This document shows positions 27,390 through 36,323 of a stretch of 64,000 nt of DNA, in pieces. The notes beneath the pieces were generated by a model. It saw only the letters and a program-made list of their open reading frames with translations, did not search any database and was not told the DNA's origin. Source of the DNA: an uncultured Erysipelotrichaceae bacterium (lineage in GTDB: Bacteria > Bacillota_I > Bacilli_A > Erysipelotrichales > Erysipelotrichaceae); assembly GCA_947036815.1 (NCBI GenBank), contig CAMQRS010000002.1, positions 20,516 through 84,515 on the forward strand, in the 5' to 3' direction. Position numbers and translations under genes: made by a program. Numbering within the stretch: the stretch's first letter is position 1; every line of letters starts with the position of its first letter.

Positions 27390-28783
27390 TATCTTCTTTT
27401 TTTAAGTTTTGATACAAATTTACTAGGAGCTCTCTGTGGTGTACCACCCATATTAGGCATACCCATCATTCCTCCACCTTTTTGCATTTTACTCATTTGT
27501 TTCATCATTTGTTTTGTTTTTTCAAATTGATTCACTAATTTATTAATATCACTTACTTTAGTTCCTGATCCACTAGCAATTCTATTTTTACGGCTAGCTC
27601 TAAGAATCGAAGGATCTTCTCTTTCAGCGATAGTCATACTTAATATAATTGCTTCTGAGCGTTTCATACTTTGATCGGCTTCTGAATCATTGATTTTACC
27701 AGCCATTTCTCCCATCCCTGGAAGGTGTTTCATCATTTTAGAAATAGAACCCATTTTTTTTACTTGTTGTAATTGAACTAACATATCTTCTAATGTGAAA
27801 TTTCCATCTAACATACGTTTACTACTACGTTCTGCTGCTTCAACATCCATTTTATCTTGTGCTTGTTCAATCAAGGTCATGATATCACCCATGCCTAGAA
27901 TACGTTCAGCCATACGATCTGGATAGAAAATATCTAAATCTTCAATTTTCTCTCCTAAACCTGTAAATTTAACTGGTACTTGCGTAATTGCACGAACCGA
28001 TAAAATTCCTCCACCTCTAGAATCTCCATCTAACTTGTTTAATACTAAACCCGTTACATTTAATAATTCATGGAAGCTACTTGCTACATTCACAATATCT
28101 TGTCCAGTCATTGCATCTACAGTTAATAAGATTTCATTCGGTTGAATTGCATCTTTAATATCTTTTAACTCATTCATCAATACTTCATCAATATGTAAAC
28201 GACCAGCAGTATCAAACAATACTGTATCATAACCGTTTGCAGCTGCATGAATCATTGCTTCTTTTGCAGTTTGTAAAGCCGAAACTTCTATTCCTTTAGT
28301 AAATACTTCTGCTCCAATTTGTTTTGCTAGTACTTGTAATTGTTCAATGGCAGCCGGACGAATAATATCACAGGCAACCAATAATACTTTACGTTCTTTT
28401 TTCTTTTGTAGAATGTTCGCAATCTTAGCAGATGCTGTAGTTTTCCCGGTACCTTGTAACCCTACCATCATTATCGTAGTGATTCCATCCGTAGCAAAAT
28501 CTAAACCAGCTTCATTTCCGCCAAGTAACTCTACTAATTCATCTCTTACAATTTTAACAACCATTTGACTTGGATCTAGAGCTTGCATTACCTCTACACC
28601 CATTGCTTTTTCTTTTACTTTATCTATAAAGTCTTTTACTACTTTATAGTTAACATCTGCTTCTAATAGAGACATGCGTACTTCGCGCAGCATTTCATCC
28701 ATATTTTTCTCTGATAATTTTCCCTTACCAGATATATTTTTCATCGCTATACTTAAGCGGTTTGTTAGTGATTCTAAAGCCAT
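27389..28783 (-). CDS. ffh: Signal recognition particle protein Ffh
   Basis: SRP54 homologue that binds signal peptides and 4.5S/6S scRNA. The ATG at 28783 (MALESLTNRLSIAMKN) is preferred to a GTG three codons earlier because AAGGGGTG is 6 bases before it. It has 464 residues: N domain; G domain with GLQGTGKTTASAK, DIIRPAAIEQL, DTAGR and NKLDGDSRGGG; and a methionine-rich M domain from about 330 (MLVQLQQVKKMGS, SGSGTKVSDINKLVNQF, MMKQMSKMQKGGGMMGM). It is monocistronic here, away from the smc-ftsY-ylxM cluster where it lies in Bacillus. Confidence 0.97.
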   Translation of the reverse strand: MALESLTNRLSIAMKNISGKGKLSEKNMDEMLREVRMSLLEADVNYKVVKDFIDKVKEKAMGVEVMQALDPSQMVVKIVRDELVELLGGNEAGLDFATDGITTIMMVGLQGTGKTTASAKIANILQKKKERKVLLVACDIIRPAAIEQLQVLAKQIGAEVFTKGIEVSALQTAKEAMIHAAANGYDTVLFDTAGRLHIDEVLMNELKDIKDAIQPNEILLTVDAMTGQDIVNVASSFHELLNVTGLVLNKLDGDSRGGGILSVRAITQVPVKFTGLGEKIEDLDIFYPDRMAERILGMGDIMTLIEQAQDKMDVEAAERSSKRMLDGNFTLEDMLVQLQQVKKMGSISKMMKHLPGMGEMAGKINDSEADQSMKRSEAIILSMTIAEREDPSILRASRKNRIASGSGTKVSDINKLVNQFEKTKQMMKQMSKMQKGGGMMGMPNMGGTPQRAPSKFVSKLKKRR

Positions 28784-28821
28784 ATTTGACACCCCTTCAT
28801 TCTACATTCGTTATGCTATAA

Positions 28822-28849
28822 ATTATACCATACTCGTATAAGTTTTCAA
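28822..28849 (-). promoter_or_regulatory. Sigma-A promoter of ffh
   Basis: Minus strand: -35 TTGAAA (28844-28849), 16-base spacer ending TGG, -10 TATAAT (28822-28827), giving an extended -10. It begins right after the stop codon of the DUF815 gene. Confidence 0.8.
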
Positions 28850-28850
28850 T

Positions 28851-30041
28851 CTAAATCCCATTTTTTAATAAATCTATAAACTGTTTTGCACTCCTCGGAC
28901 TTCTTCCGTAGTGTAGAATTGCATAAGCCTCTGCTTTTTTGTGTAAAACATCTGCGGATAATGTAATTCCATGTTGTTTTGCCATCTCATCAACAATTGC
29001 GATATACTCTTTTTTATCTGGCGTACTAAATGTAATAGTCAATCCAAAACGGCTTGATAAACTCAGTGTTTCTTGCAATGTATCTCGTAAATGAATTTCA
29101 TCACCAATTCTAGATTGATGATCTTCTTTTACTAAATGGCGGCGATTACTCGTCGCATAAATACATATATTATTAGAAATAGCACTCGTGCTTCCTTCCA
29201 ATATTGATTTTAAGGTTGAAAAATTTTCGTCGTTTCCTTGAAAACTTAAATCATCAACAAACAGAATAAATTTAAGTGGATTACTAGTTAATTGTTCAAT
29301 TATTCTAGGAATTAGATATAACTGATTTTTTTTCACTTCTATTAAGCGCAACCCATCTTTTGCATAGGCATTCACAACTGCTTTTATTGTGCTCGACTTC
29401 CCAGTACCTGCATCCCCATACAATAAAATATTACTCGCTTTATTTCCGTTTAATAATGCTAGTGTATTCTGAATTACCAAGTTTCTTTCTCTATTATATT
29501 CATGAAATTCACTTAACTGTTGTGGATCTGGATGTTGGACCGGCGAAATTTTTGAATCTTGCAAAATAAACATATGATAGTTTGCATAAATCCCAATTCC
29601 ACACGTATGAATCCGTTTCATTCGTTGCGTGTATTCCACTGCAAAATCATACGTCGTTGTTTCCCAATTCGCTAACATACTAGAATCACTCACACAATCA
29701 TAAAAATCAGTAGGTTTTAAACAAGAAATATCCTCTAGAATCTTTAATTCTCTATCTAACTCATTGCTTAAAATGATACTAGATGTCCCTTCTAACACAC
29801 AACGTTTCACATACACATTCTCACTATCTAATACCGCATTTAAAATACAATCACTTAGATTTTCACTGATTCCATATAAAGTGGATACGAATTTCGCATA
29901 TGCTTCAACGAAAAGCAACTCATCATTTTCTTGACTTTTATCTAATAAATATTGTACTGTTAAGAATAATGGTTGTGTATGCAAGGTTTGAAATATACTT
30001 AAACTCTTTAGTTTTAGGTTCCTATTATTCAATGTATTCAT
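28851..30041 (-). CDS. DUF815-family AAA+ ATPase
   Basis: Predicted AAA+ ATPase. The 396-residue protein has an N-terminal helical region (to about 180) without known motifs, then a P-loop LLYGDAGTGKSSTIKAV, Walker B-like FILFVDDLSF, a sensor-type YATSNRRHLV, and a C-terminal helical lid ending RSPRSAKQFIDLL. This combination is that of DUF815 proteins, found widely in Firmicutes and of unknown role. It faces ilvA across a 68-base divergent gap. Substrate and partner are not evident. Confidence 0.88.
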   Translation of the reverse strand: MNTLNNRNLKLKSLSIFQTLHTQPLFLTVQYLLDKSQENDELLFVEAYAKFVSTLYGISENLSDCILNAVLDSENVYVKRCVLEGTSSIILSNELDRELKILEDISCLKPTDFYDCVSDSSMLANWETTTYDFAVEYTQRMKRIHTCGIGIYANYHMFILQDSKISPVQHPDPQQLSEFHEYNRERNLVIQNTLALLNGNKASNILLYGDAGTGKSSTIKAVVNAYAKDGLRLIEVKKNQLYLIPRIIEQLTSNPLKFILFVDDLSFQGNDENFSTLKSILEGSTSAISNNICIYATSNRRHLVKEDHQSRIGDEIHLRDTLQETLSLSSRFGLTITFSTPDKKEYIAIVDEMAKQHGITLSADVLHKKAEAYAILHYGRSPRSAKQFIDLLKNGI

Positions 30042-30109
30042 TTAATTCACTTCCTTTACTGAATAGTATACACTATCTTATTCAAACATTAAACAGGGGG
30101 AAGTTTATT

Positions 30110-31309
30110 ATGGTCAAACTAGATAACATATATCACGCAGCACACGTATTACAGGATGTCGTAAGGAAGACTGATTTAATTCATGCCATCTCGATTAGCA
30201 AAAGAAATAACGTATACTTGAAAACTGAAAATTTACAGTTGACTGGTAGTTTTAAAGTGCGTGGAGCATATTATAAAATATCTCAATTAAGTGATGCAGA
30301 AAAAACCAATGGAATCATCGCTTGTAGCGCTGGTAATCATGCACAAGGAGTTGCTTTAGCTTCTATGCATAATAATATAGATTGCTTAATTACAATGCCT
30401 GATATTGCTCCTATTTCTAAAGTAGAAGCAACGAAGAGCTATGGAGCACAAGTATGTTTAGTATCAAACAGTTATGATGATGCTTACAACAAAGCAAAAG
30501 AAATTCAAAAGTCACAAGGAAGAACTTTTATTCATCCATTCGATGACGAAGAAGTGATTGCTGGTCAAGGGACTATCGGATTGGAAATTATTGAACAATT
30601 AGAAGAAGTAGATGTGATTGTTTGCCCAATTGGTGGTGGTGGATTAATCAGTGGTGTTGCAATTGCTGTTAAATCTTTACATCCTAACTGTAAAATCATT
30701 GGAGTACAAGCCGAAGGTGCTTGCAGTATGTATGATTCAATCCACAAAGGGAACATTATTGAATTAGAACATGTAAATACATTCGCTGATGGAATTGCTG
30801 TTAAACAACCTGGAATGAATACATACGACATCATTTCTAACTACGTAGATGAAATTGTAACTGTATCTGATGATGAAATAGCTGCTGCCATATTATCATT
30901 AATGGAAAAACATAAATTAGTAACTGAAGGGGCTGGAGCAGTTAGTGTGGCCGCTGTCATGTTCGATAAAATTAAAGAACAAAATAAAAATATTGTATGT
31001 ATCCTGAGTGGTGGAAACATCGACGTTAACATTTTAAACCGTGTAATTACTCGTGGACTTATCATGGGTGGTAGAAGAAGCAATATCACAATTGCACTTG
31101 ATGATAAGCCTGGACAATTAACTGGCGTAAGTGATATCATCTCGAGTTGTGGTGGTAATGTAATTGGCGTACAATACGACAACGCTGATCCTAACATGAA
31201 GATTAACTCTTGTTTCCTTAAAATTGATATGGAAACTAAAAATGCTGATCAAATAGAATTAATCCATACTACATTAAAAGAAAAAGGATTTCACATTAAA
31301 CATACATAA
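30110..31309 (+). CDS. ilvA: Threonine ammonia-lyase (dehydratase) with C-terminal ACT domain
   Basis: PLP enzyme converting threonine to 2-oxobutanoate and ammonia. The start at 30110 (MVKLDNIYHAAHVLQ) is set by AGGGGGAA upstream; in-frame sequence further upstream has no ribosome site and lies opposite the divergent gene. The PLP lysine lies in GSFKVRGAYYK, the phosphate loop in GGGGLISG, and the substrate region in CSAGNHAQGVA. A single ACT domain follows (DDKPGQLTGVSDIISSCGGN). The 399-residue, one-ACT layout is shared by catabolic and some biosynthetic forms. No isoleucine genes lie nearby, so a catabolic role is at least as likely. One of only three plus-strand genes. Confidence 0.93.
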   Translation: MVKLDNIYHAAHVLQDVVRKTDLIHAISISKRNNVYLKTENLQLTGSFKVRGAYYKISQLSDAEKTNGIIACSAGNHAQGVALASMHNNIDCLITMPDIAPISKVEATKSYGAQVCLVSNSYDDAYNKAKEIQKSQGRTFIHPFDDEEVIAGQGTIGLEIIEQLEEVDVIVCPIGGGGLISGVAIAVKSLHPNCKIIGVQAEGACSMYDSIHKGNIIELEHVNTFADGIAVKQPGMNTYDIISNYVDEIVTVSDDEIAAAILSLMEKHKLVTEGAGAVSVAAVMFDKIKEQNKNIVCILSGGNIDVNILNRVITRGLIMGGRRSNITIALDDKPGQLTGVSDIISSCGGNVIGVQYDNADPNMKINSCFLKIDMETKNADQIELIHTTLKEKGFHIKHT

Positions 31310-31340
31310 AAAAGGAACTCATAAGAGTTCCCTTTTTTTT
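31307..31340. terminator. Bidirectional terminator between ilvA and pspC
   Basis: GGAACTC/GAGTTCC perfect stem (31314-31320, 31325-31331) flanked by A-run and T-run, so it works for both convergent genes. Confidence 0.9.
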
Positions 31341-31524
31341 AATACATTGGATTTTCTGGAATAATGAAGATACACAGGATATAGACACCTATTCCTGGAC
31401 CCCAAAATCCAAAAGCCGCAAATATTAAGCGAATGATTGTTGGATCTATGTTCAGGTGTTCAGACAACCCACCACATACTCCACATAACATTTTTTCATT
31501 TCTTGAACGATATAATTTTTTCAT
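31339..31524 (-). CDS. PspC-domain small membrane protein
   Basis: 61-residue protein consisting only of a PspC domain: KKLYRSRNEKMLCGVCGGLSEHLNIDP followed in sequence by a hydrophobic segment (TIIRLIFAAFGFWGPGIGVY and beyond) that likely spans the membrane. PspC proteins belong to phage-shock/envelope-stress networks, but this minimal form is common in Firmicutes and its role is not known. It has its own consensus promoter and a shared terminator, so it is monocistronic. Confidence 0.9.
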   Translation of the reverse strand: MKKLYRSRNEKMLCGVCGGLSEHLNIDPTIIRLIFAAFGFWGPGIGVYILCIFIIPENPMY

Positions 31525-31548
31525 AATAAACTCCTTTAATACTACTTA

Positions 31549-31577
31549 ATTATAAAGGTTATTCAAAAATATATCAA
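31549..31577 (-). promoter_or_regulatory. Sigma-A promoter of pspC
   Basis: Minus strand: -35 TTGATA (31572-31577), 17-base spacer, -10 TATAAT (31549-31554). It starts immediately after the ABC exporter stop codon. Confidence 0.8.
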
Positions 31578-33497
31578 CTAAACTTCTAAATCAAATTGTG
31601 AGTTATACAATGATTCATAAAATCCTTTTTTCTCTAATAAATCTTCATGGTTTCCAATCTCTACTATGTCTCCTTCATTTAACACAATAATTAAATCTGC
31701 ATTTTTTATTGTAGATAAACGATGTGCAATTACAAAACTAGTTCTTCCTTGCATTAACGCATCCATTCCTTTTTGAATTAATACCTCAGTACGAGTATCA
31801 ATATTACTTGTTGCTTCATCCAAAATCAATACTTTTGGATTTGCTAAAAAGGCACGAGCGATAGTCAACAACTGTTTTTGTCCAGCAGATATATTACTAG
31901 AGTCTTCATTTAAAATGGTTTCATATCCTGCTTCTAGTGTTCTAACAAAGTGGTCAACATGAGCTACTTTAGCTGCTTCCAGTACTTCTTCCTCAGTGGC
32001 ATCTAATTTTGAATACCTTAAGTTTTCCATAATCGAACCACTAAATAAACTTGTTTCTTGTAACACCATTCCAAACAATCCTCTTAATTCTTTACGAGTG
32101 TAATGCTTAATGTTTTTATTTCCTATATAAATAGCACCACCATTTAATTCATAGAAACGCATCAACAACTTCATAATCGTTGTTTTCCCCGCTCCAGTAG
32201 GTCCTACTATCGCAATTTTTTGTCCATCTTTTACATGCATTGAAAAATCATTAATAATGATATTATTTGAATCATATCCAAATTTAACATTTTCAAATGT
32301 GACACTACCGCTCACTAAGGCATTGCCTTTTTCATCAAATAAGTGAACAGGATTACTCTCTTCTTTCACTTCTTCTTGTTCTTCTAAAAATTCAAATACA
32401 CGCTCACTAGCGGCTGCTGTACTTTGTAGCATATTCATTACTTGTGCAACTTGTGCTATCGGTTGATTAAACTGTCTTACATATTGTATGAACGCTTGAA
32501 TATCACCAATCGCAATTCCTACTCCAGTAAATGTGATCCCCAATAAAACAACATCATTATGAATTGCTAAATATCCACCTACTAAACAAACCAGTACATA
32601 TCCTATATTCCCAGCAAACTGCGTTAATGGCATCATTAGTCCACTTAAGAACTGAGAACGCCATGCAGAATTCAATAATTCATCATTGTATTCATTAAAT
32701 TTTTTAACACTTGCTTCTTCTCTATTAAATGCTTTTATAATTAAATGTCCACCATACATTTCTTCAATATGTCCATTCACTAAAGCCAATGATTTTTGTT
32801 GTGCACTAAAATACTTTTGAGAGCGTTTAGTAACAATCATCACTAACGTAATTGATATAGGCATTAGTACCAATGCCACGATACACATCATCCATGAAAT
32901 ACTAAACATCATATATCCAATTCCAAATATCAGAATAATATTAGATAGCATACTCGGTAGAGACTGTTGCAATGAGATACTTATCGTATCTACATCATTC
33001 GTAATTCTACTAAGTACATCTCCATGCGTAGTTTTATCATAATAACTTAATGGTAAATTATTAATTTTTTCTGCTAAGTTATTTCTTAGACGATAAGATA
33101 AATCTTGTGATACTTTTGCCATAATAAACCCTTGTACATAACTAAATACTAAACTTGCTAAATACAATCCTAACAAGGTAACCATGATATCAAAGATTGC
33201 ATCAAAATCAATCCCTGCTGAACCACTCGCTTTTCCAGTTAATCCTTCAGCTAATAAAGTTGTTGCATCCCCTAGTATTTTAGGTCCTAAGATCGTAAAA
33301 CACGTACTAGCAATCGTAAATATAATTGCAACGATAATCATCCAACGATAAGCTTTAAAATAAGAAAGTAACTTTTTCATTGTTCCTTTAAAGTCTTTCG
33401 CTTTTTCTCCAGGACCTGCCTGTCCCATTCCTCGCATGGGACCTGGCCCACGCTTTTGTATCATATTTGTTTGTTGATTATTTTCAGTTTTACTCAT
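31578..33497 (-). CDS. ABC exporter half-transporter, catalytically complete subunit
   Basis: Multidrug-type ABC exporter with a membrane domain and a nucleotide-binding domain (NBD). The ATG at 33497 (MSKTENNQQ) is chosen; an in-frame TTG two codons upstream is less likely given AAGGAGG spacing. 639 residues: a Pro/Gly-rich cytoplasmic N-terminus (KRGPGPMRGMGQAGPG), six transmembrane helices, and an NBD with VGPTGAGKTT (Walker A), ISAGQKQLLTIARA (signature), VLILDEATSNID with catalytic Glu, and IAHRLST (H-loop His). It overlaps the partner gene by 8 bases; the pair forms a heterodimer in which this subunit carries the intact Walker B Glu and switch His. Confidence 0.92.
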   Translation of the reverse strand: MSKTENNQQTNMIQKRGPGPMRGMGQAGPGEKAKDFKGTMKKLLSYFKAYRWMIIVAIIFTIASTCFTILGPKILGDATTLLAEGLTGKASGSAGIDFDAIFDIMVTLLGLYLASLVFSYVQGFIMAKVSQDLSYRLRNNLAEKINNLPLSYYDKTTHGDVLSRITNDVDTISISLQQSLPSMLSNIILIFGIGYMMFSISWMMCIVALVLMPISITLVMIVTKRSQKYFSAQQKSLALVNGHIEEMYGGHLIIKAFNREEASVKKFNEYNDELLNSAWRSQFLSGLMMPLTQFAGNIGYVLVCLVGGYLAIHNDVVLLGITFTGVGIAIGDIQAFIQYVRQFNQPIAQVAQVMNMLQSTAAASERVFEFLEEQEEVKEESNPVHLFDEKGNALVSGSVTFENVKFGYDSNNIIINDFSMHVKDGQKIAIVGPTGAGKTTIMKLLMRFYELNGGAIYIGNKNIKHYTRKELRGLFGMVLQETSLFSGSIMENLRYSKLDATEEEVLEAAKVAHVDHFVRTLEAGYETILNEDSSNISAGQKQLLTIARAFLANPKVLILDEATSNIDTRTEVLIQKGMDALMQGRTSFVIAHRLSTIKNADLIIVLNEGDIVEIGNHEDLLEKKGFYESLYNSQFDLEV

Positions 33498-35733
33498 ATC
33501 CAAGTTCCTCCTTACTCAATTGTGAATAAGCAATTTCTTGATACACTTCACACGTTTTCATTAATTCATCGTGTGTTCCTTTACCCACAATATGACCTTC
33601 ATCTAATACAATAATTTGATCTGCATTTATAATTGAAGATATTCTTTGTCCTACTAACAGCACACAACTTTGTGTCTTTTTACACAACTCATTTAATGCT
33701 TCTCTTAATTTCGCATCTGTTTTAAAGTCTAACGCACTAAAACTATCATCAAAGATGTAAATCTCTGGATTTTTAGCTATTGCTCTTGCTATTGATAAAC
33801 GTTGTTTTTGTCCACCACTTACATTTGTTCCACCTTGTGAAATAGCATCTTGGTAACCAAGTTCTTTTTCTTCTACGAACATACTTGCTTGTGCAATCGT
33901 TGCCGCTAAGCGCATTTGTTCATCACTCATCTGCTCATCACTATATTTTATATTCGATTCGATAGTTCCAGAAAATAAAATACCTTTTTGAGGTACTAAT
34001 CCTACTTTTTTACGTAAATTTTCTTGTGTTACATCTTTAATATTAATACCATTAATCTCAATGCTTCCACTACTACATTCAAAGAAGCGCGGAATTAAAT
34101 TGATAAGCGTTGATTTACCAGATCCAGTCCCACCAATAAACGCAGTAGTTTGTCCAGCGAATCCTTCGAAACTAATATTATTCAATGTATTTTCTTCAGC
34201 ATTCGGATATGAAAAACTTACATCATTGAAACGAATATGTCCTTTTTCTGTGTTATTGAATTCTATCGGTTGCACAGGATCATGAATACTTAATTCTGTA
34301 TCCATTACTTCAAAATAACGTTTCGCTGAAACACTACCTCTAGAAATAAACATAGAAACCATAGAAATCATCATAAATGACATAATAACTAACATTGCAT
34401 ATTGAATGAATGCCATCATTTCTCCAATTTGTAAATTTCCTAAGTCTATTTGATGCCCACCTATCCATACGATTAAAAGTGAAGAAACACTCATAATAAA
34501 AGTAATAACTGGCATCATTAATGACATTAAACGACCTACAAATAAACCAGTTTTCATGATATCTTTATTTGCCTGTTCAAATTTTTCTTCTTCGTAATCT
34601 TCTCTACCAAATGCACGTACTACTAACATCCCATTCAATGATTCTCTACTTACCAAATTCAGTTTATCAGTAAGTTTTTGCATAACTGTAAACTTCGGAA
34701 TTGCACTTGATAATAAAATTGCAATAAAGATAAGCATTACTACTACTGTTCCTGCAATTATATACAACATTTGGGCATTTGAGTCCATTACATGAAGTAC
34801 TGCTCCGATTCCTAAAATTGGGGCATAAATGACAATTCTTAATGTCATCATCAATGACATTTGTATTTGTTGAATATCATTTGTTGTACGAGTAATTAAA
34901 GAAGCTGTTGAAAACTTATTAAACTCGTAAACCGAAAATGACTCTATTTTATGAAATAATTCTCTTCTTAATCTAGCGGCTATGTTCGCTGCCATTCTAC
35001 TTGTTAAAAAACCTACAAAGATAGCACAAGAAACACTACCAAATGCAATTACCAACATCGTCAGTCCTGCTTGTAAAATATAATCATTTTGGATAGACTC
35101 TGTATCCACACCCATTGATTTATATTCTTCTTTTACAATATTTGCTCCTGCTAAATTCAATGTAGACTCTCCTAAAAGTTCAAAGTTCTCATTGATAGAA
35201 GAAAGAAATGCATCTTTCTCTTCGATAGGTAAATATGAAAAGGCCGTATAGAAATCCATTCCTTCAGGAATCAATTCCATCATTTCTGTCATTTCATCAT
35301 TACTTAATCCAGCATCTCCACTGTTTATCGAATCAATTGACGAAACAATAACTAAAGATTTTGAAAAGCTAGTTGCTAACTTATCGTATACCTCATCTTC
35401 AATCTCATTCAATTCATAAACCCCTAATTGTGTCGATTCTAATTCCTTGTCTATATCAAATATAAATGTAGAATCATTATTTTTTAATTCATAATTATTC
35501 AATACTAAATTTTGGTCTTCTTCATTCATAAACAACAATGCATGTTCCATTGTTTCTTTACTAACAAAACTAGGTACACTACTCTTTATCCCACCGTTTT
35601 GAATACCGTTTGTCACTATATCACTCAAATAGTCAGGTAATGACAATTCCAGTTGGGCTTGTGTAAATAATAATACAACAACACCAAATAAACTAATCAA
35701 AAATGGTTTAAAATATTTTCTTAATCGTAACAT
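33490..35733 (-). CDS. ABC exporter half-transporter, degenerate-site subunit with large extracytoplasmic insert
   Basis: Partner of the downstream exporter subunit. 747 residues, about 170 more than a standard half-transporter. The extra sequence lies between the first helix (about 8-28) and second helix (about 220-244): an acidic, Ser/Asn/Glu-rich region of roughly 190 residues predicted outside the membrane. The NBD has GGTGSGKST and VSGGQKQRLS, but Walker B is IYIFDDSFSALD (Asp replaces the catalytic Glu) and the H-loop is VGQRIS (Gln replaces His), as in heterodimeric exporters of the BmrCD/TM287-288 type. Preceded by and overlapping a MarR gene by 26 bases. Confidence 0.92.
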   Translation of the reverse strand: MLRLRKYFKPFLISLFGVVVLLFTQAQLELSLPDYLSDIVTNGIQNGGIKSSVPSFVSKETMEHALLFMNEEDQNLVLNNYELKNNDSTFIFDIDKELESTQLGVYELNEIEDEVYDKLATSFSKSLVIVSSIDSINSGDAGLSNDEMTEMMELIPEGMDFYTAFSYLPIEEKDAFLSSINENFELLGESTLNLAGANIVKEEYKSMGVDTESIQNDYILQAGLTMLVIAFGSVSCAIFVGFLTSRMAANIAARLRRELFHKIESFSVYEFNKFSTASLITRTTNDIQQIQMSLMMTLRIVIYAPILGIGAVLHVMDSNAQMLYIIAGTVVVMLIFIAILLSSAIPKFTVMQKLTDKLNLVSRESLNGMLVVRAFGREDYEEEKFEQANKDIMKTGLFVGRLMSLMMPVITFIMSVSSLLIVWIGGHQIDLGNLQIGEMMAFIQYAMLVIMSFMMISMVSMFISRGSVSAKRYFEVMDTELSIHDPVQPIEFNNTEKGHIRFNDVSFSYPNAEENTLNNISFEGFAGQTTAFIGGTGSGKSTLINLIPRFFECSSGSIEINGINIKDVTQENLRKKVGLVPQKGILFSGTIESNIKYSDEQMSDEQMRLAATIAQASMFVEEKELGYQDAISQGGTNVSGGQKQRLSIARAIAKNPEIYIFDDSFSALDFKTDAKLREALNELCKKTQSCVLLVGQRISSIINADQIIVLDEGHIVGKGTHDELMKTCEVYQEIAYSQLSKEELGYE

Positions 35734-36187
35734 TTTTCTTCTCCTCTTTATCTATAACTCCTTTATATAACGGTGTTTTTTTCATAATTCTTAACAATGT
35801 TTTTGCATCTTCTTCTCCAAGAATGTCAACTAATCGTGTGATATGATCATTTGATTTTTGATACATTTTATCTGATATATCTTTCGCTTTTTGAGTTATT
35901 TTCACATACACACTTCGTCGATCTTCTTCCAGTAAAATCCGCTCGATATATCCATCTTTTTCGAATCGCTTCATATATTGTGAAACGGCAGACGGACTGA
36001 TTGAGAAGTGTTGACTTATCGCGTTCATTTTAATTGGATTCCCGTTTCCGATTTGTTCGATTGCACGAAAAATGATAACGTCATTCCTCCCAATTTCAAA
36101 CATTTTCTTATCTTTTTGAGAGACATCTTTTTTACCAATCATATACATTAATTCGTTAAAATCATCCATCATTTTCTTATCGATCAT
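35708..36187 (-). CDS. MarR-family transcriptional regulator
   Basis: Winged-helix regulator, 159 residues. DNA-binding segment: NAISQHFSISPSAVSQYMKRFEKDGYIER followed by the wing LEEDRRSVYVKIT. Flanking helices would form the dimer interface. It is the first gene of a three-gene operon with two ABC exporter subunits and overlaps the next gene by 26 bases. A perfect 25-base palindrome lies just upstream at the predicted transcription start, so autorepression with induction by an exporter substrate is the likely logic (inference). Confidence 0.93.
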   Translation of the reverse strand: MIDKKMMDDFNELMYMIGKKDVSQKDKKMFEIGRNDVIIFRAIEQIGNGNPIKMNAISQHFSISPSAVSQYMKRFEKDGYIERILLEEDRRSVYVKITQKAKDISDKMYQKSNDHITRLVDILGEEDAKTLLRIMKKTPLYKGVIDKEEKKNVTIKKIF

Positions 36188-36201
36188 CAGTGCTCCTTCT
36201 C

Positions 36202-36241
36202 TAATAGTTAAGTCACTTAACTATTAATAGACTTAACTATA
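36202..36241 (-). promoter_or_regulatory. MarR operator: perfect palindrome plus extra half-site
   Basis: Positions 36202-36226 read TAATAGTTAAGT-C-ACTTAACTATTA, a perfect 12+1+12 inverted repeat. A further half-site, TAATAG then ACTTAACTAT, overlaps the -10 at 36236-36241. It lies between promoter and marR start. Confidence 0.75.
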
Positions 36242-36263
36242 TCACAAACGTATAAATATTCAA
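36236..36263 (-). promoter_or_regulatory. Promoter of the marR-ABC exporter operon
   Basis: Minus strand: -35 TTGAAT (36258-36263), 16-base spacer, -10 TATAGT (36236-36241), with the palindromic operator just downstream. Confidence 0.65.
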
Positions 36264-36293
36264 GTGAAATATAAGTGATATCTCAACGTAAAC

Positions 36294-36323
36294 AAAAAAA
36301 TCCACCCTTAACGAATGGATTTT
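36294..36323 (-). terminator. Terminator after rmuC
   Basis: AAAATCCA/TGGATTTT stem with an 11-base loop, T-run on the minus strand. It overlaps the end of rmuC. Confidence 0.8.

Noticed and set aside
29900..30109. N-terminal extension of threonine ammonia-lyase
   Set aside because: Overlaps the divergent ATPase gene, has no ribosome site, and the canonical N-terminus starts at 30110.
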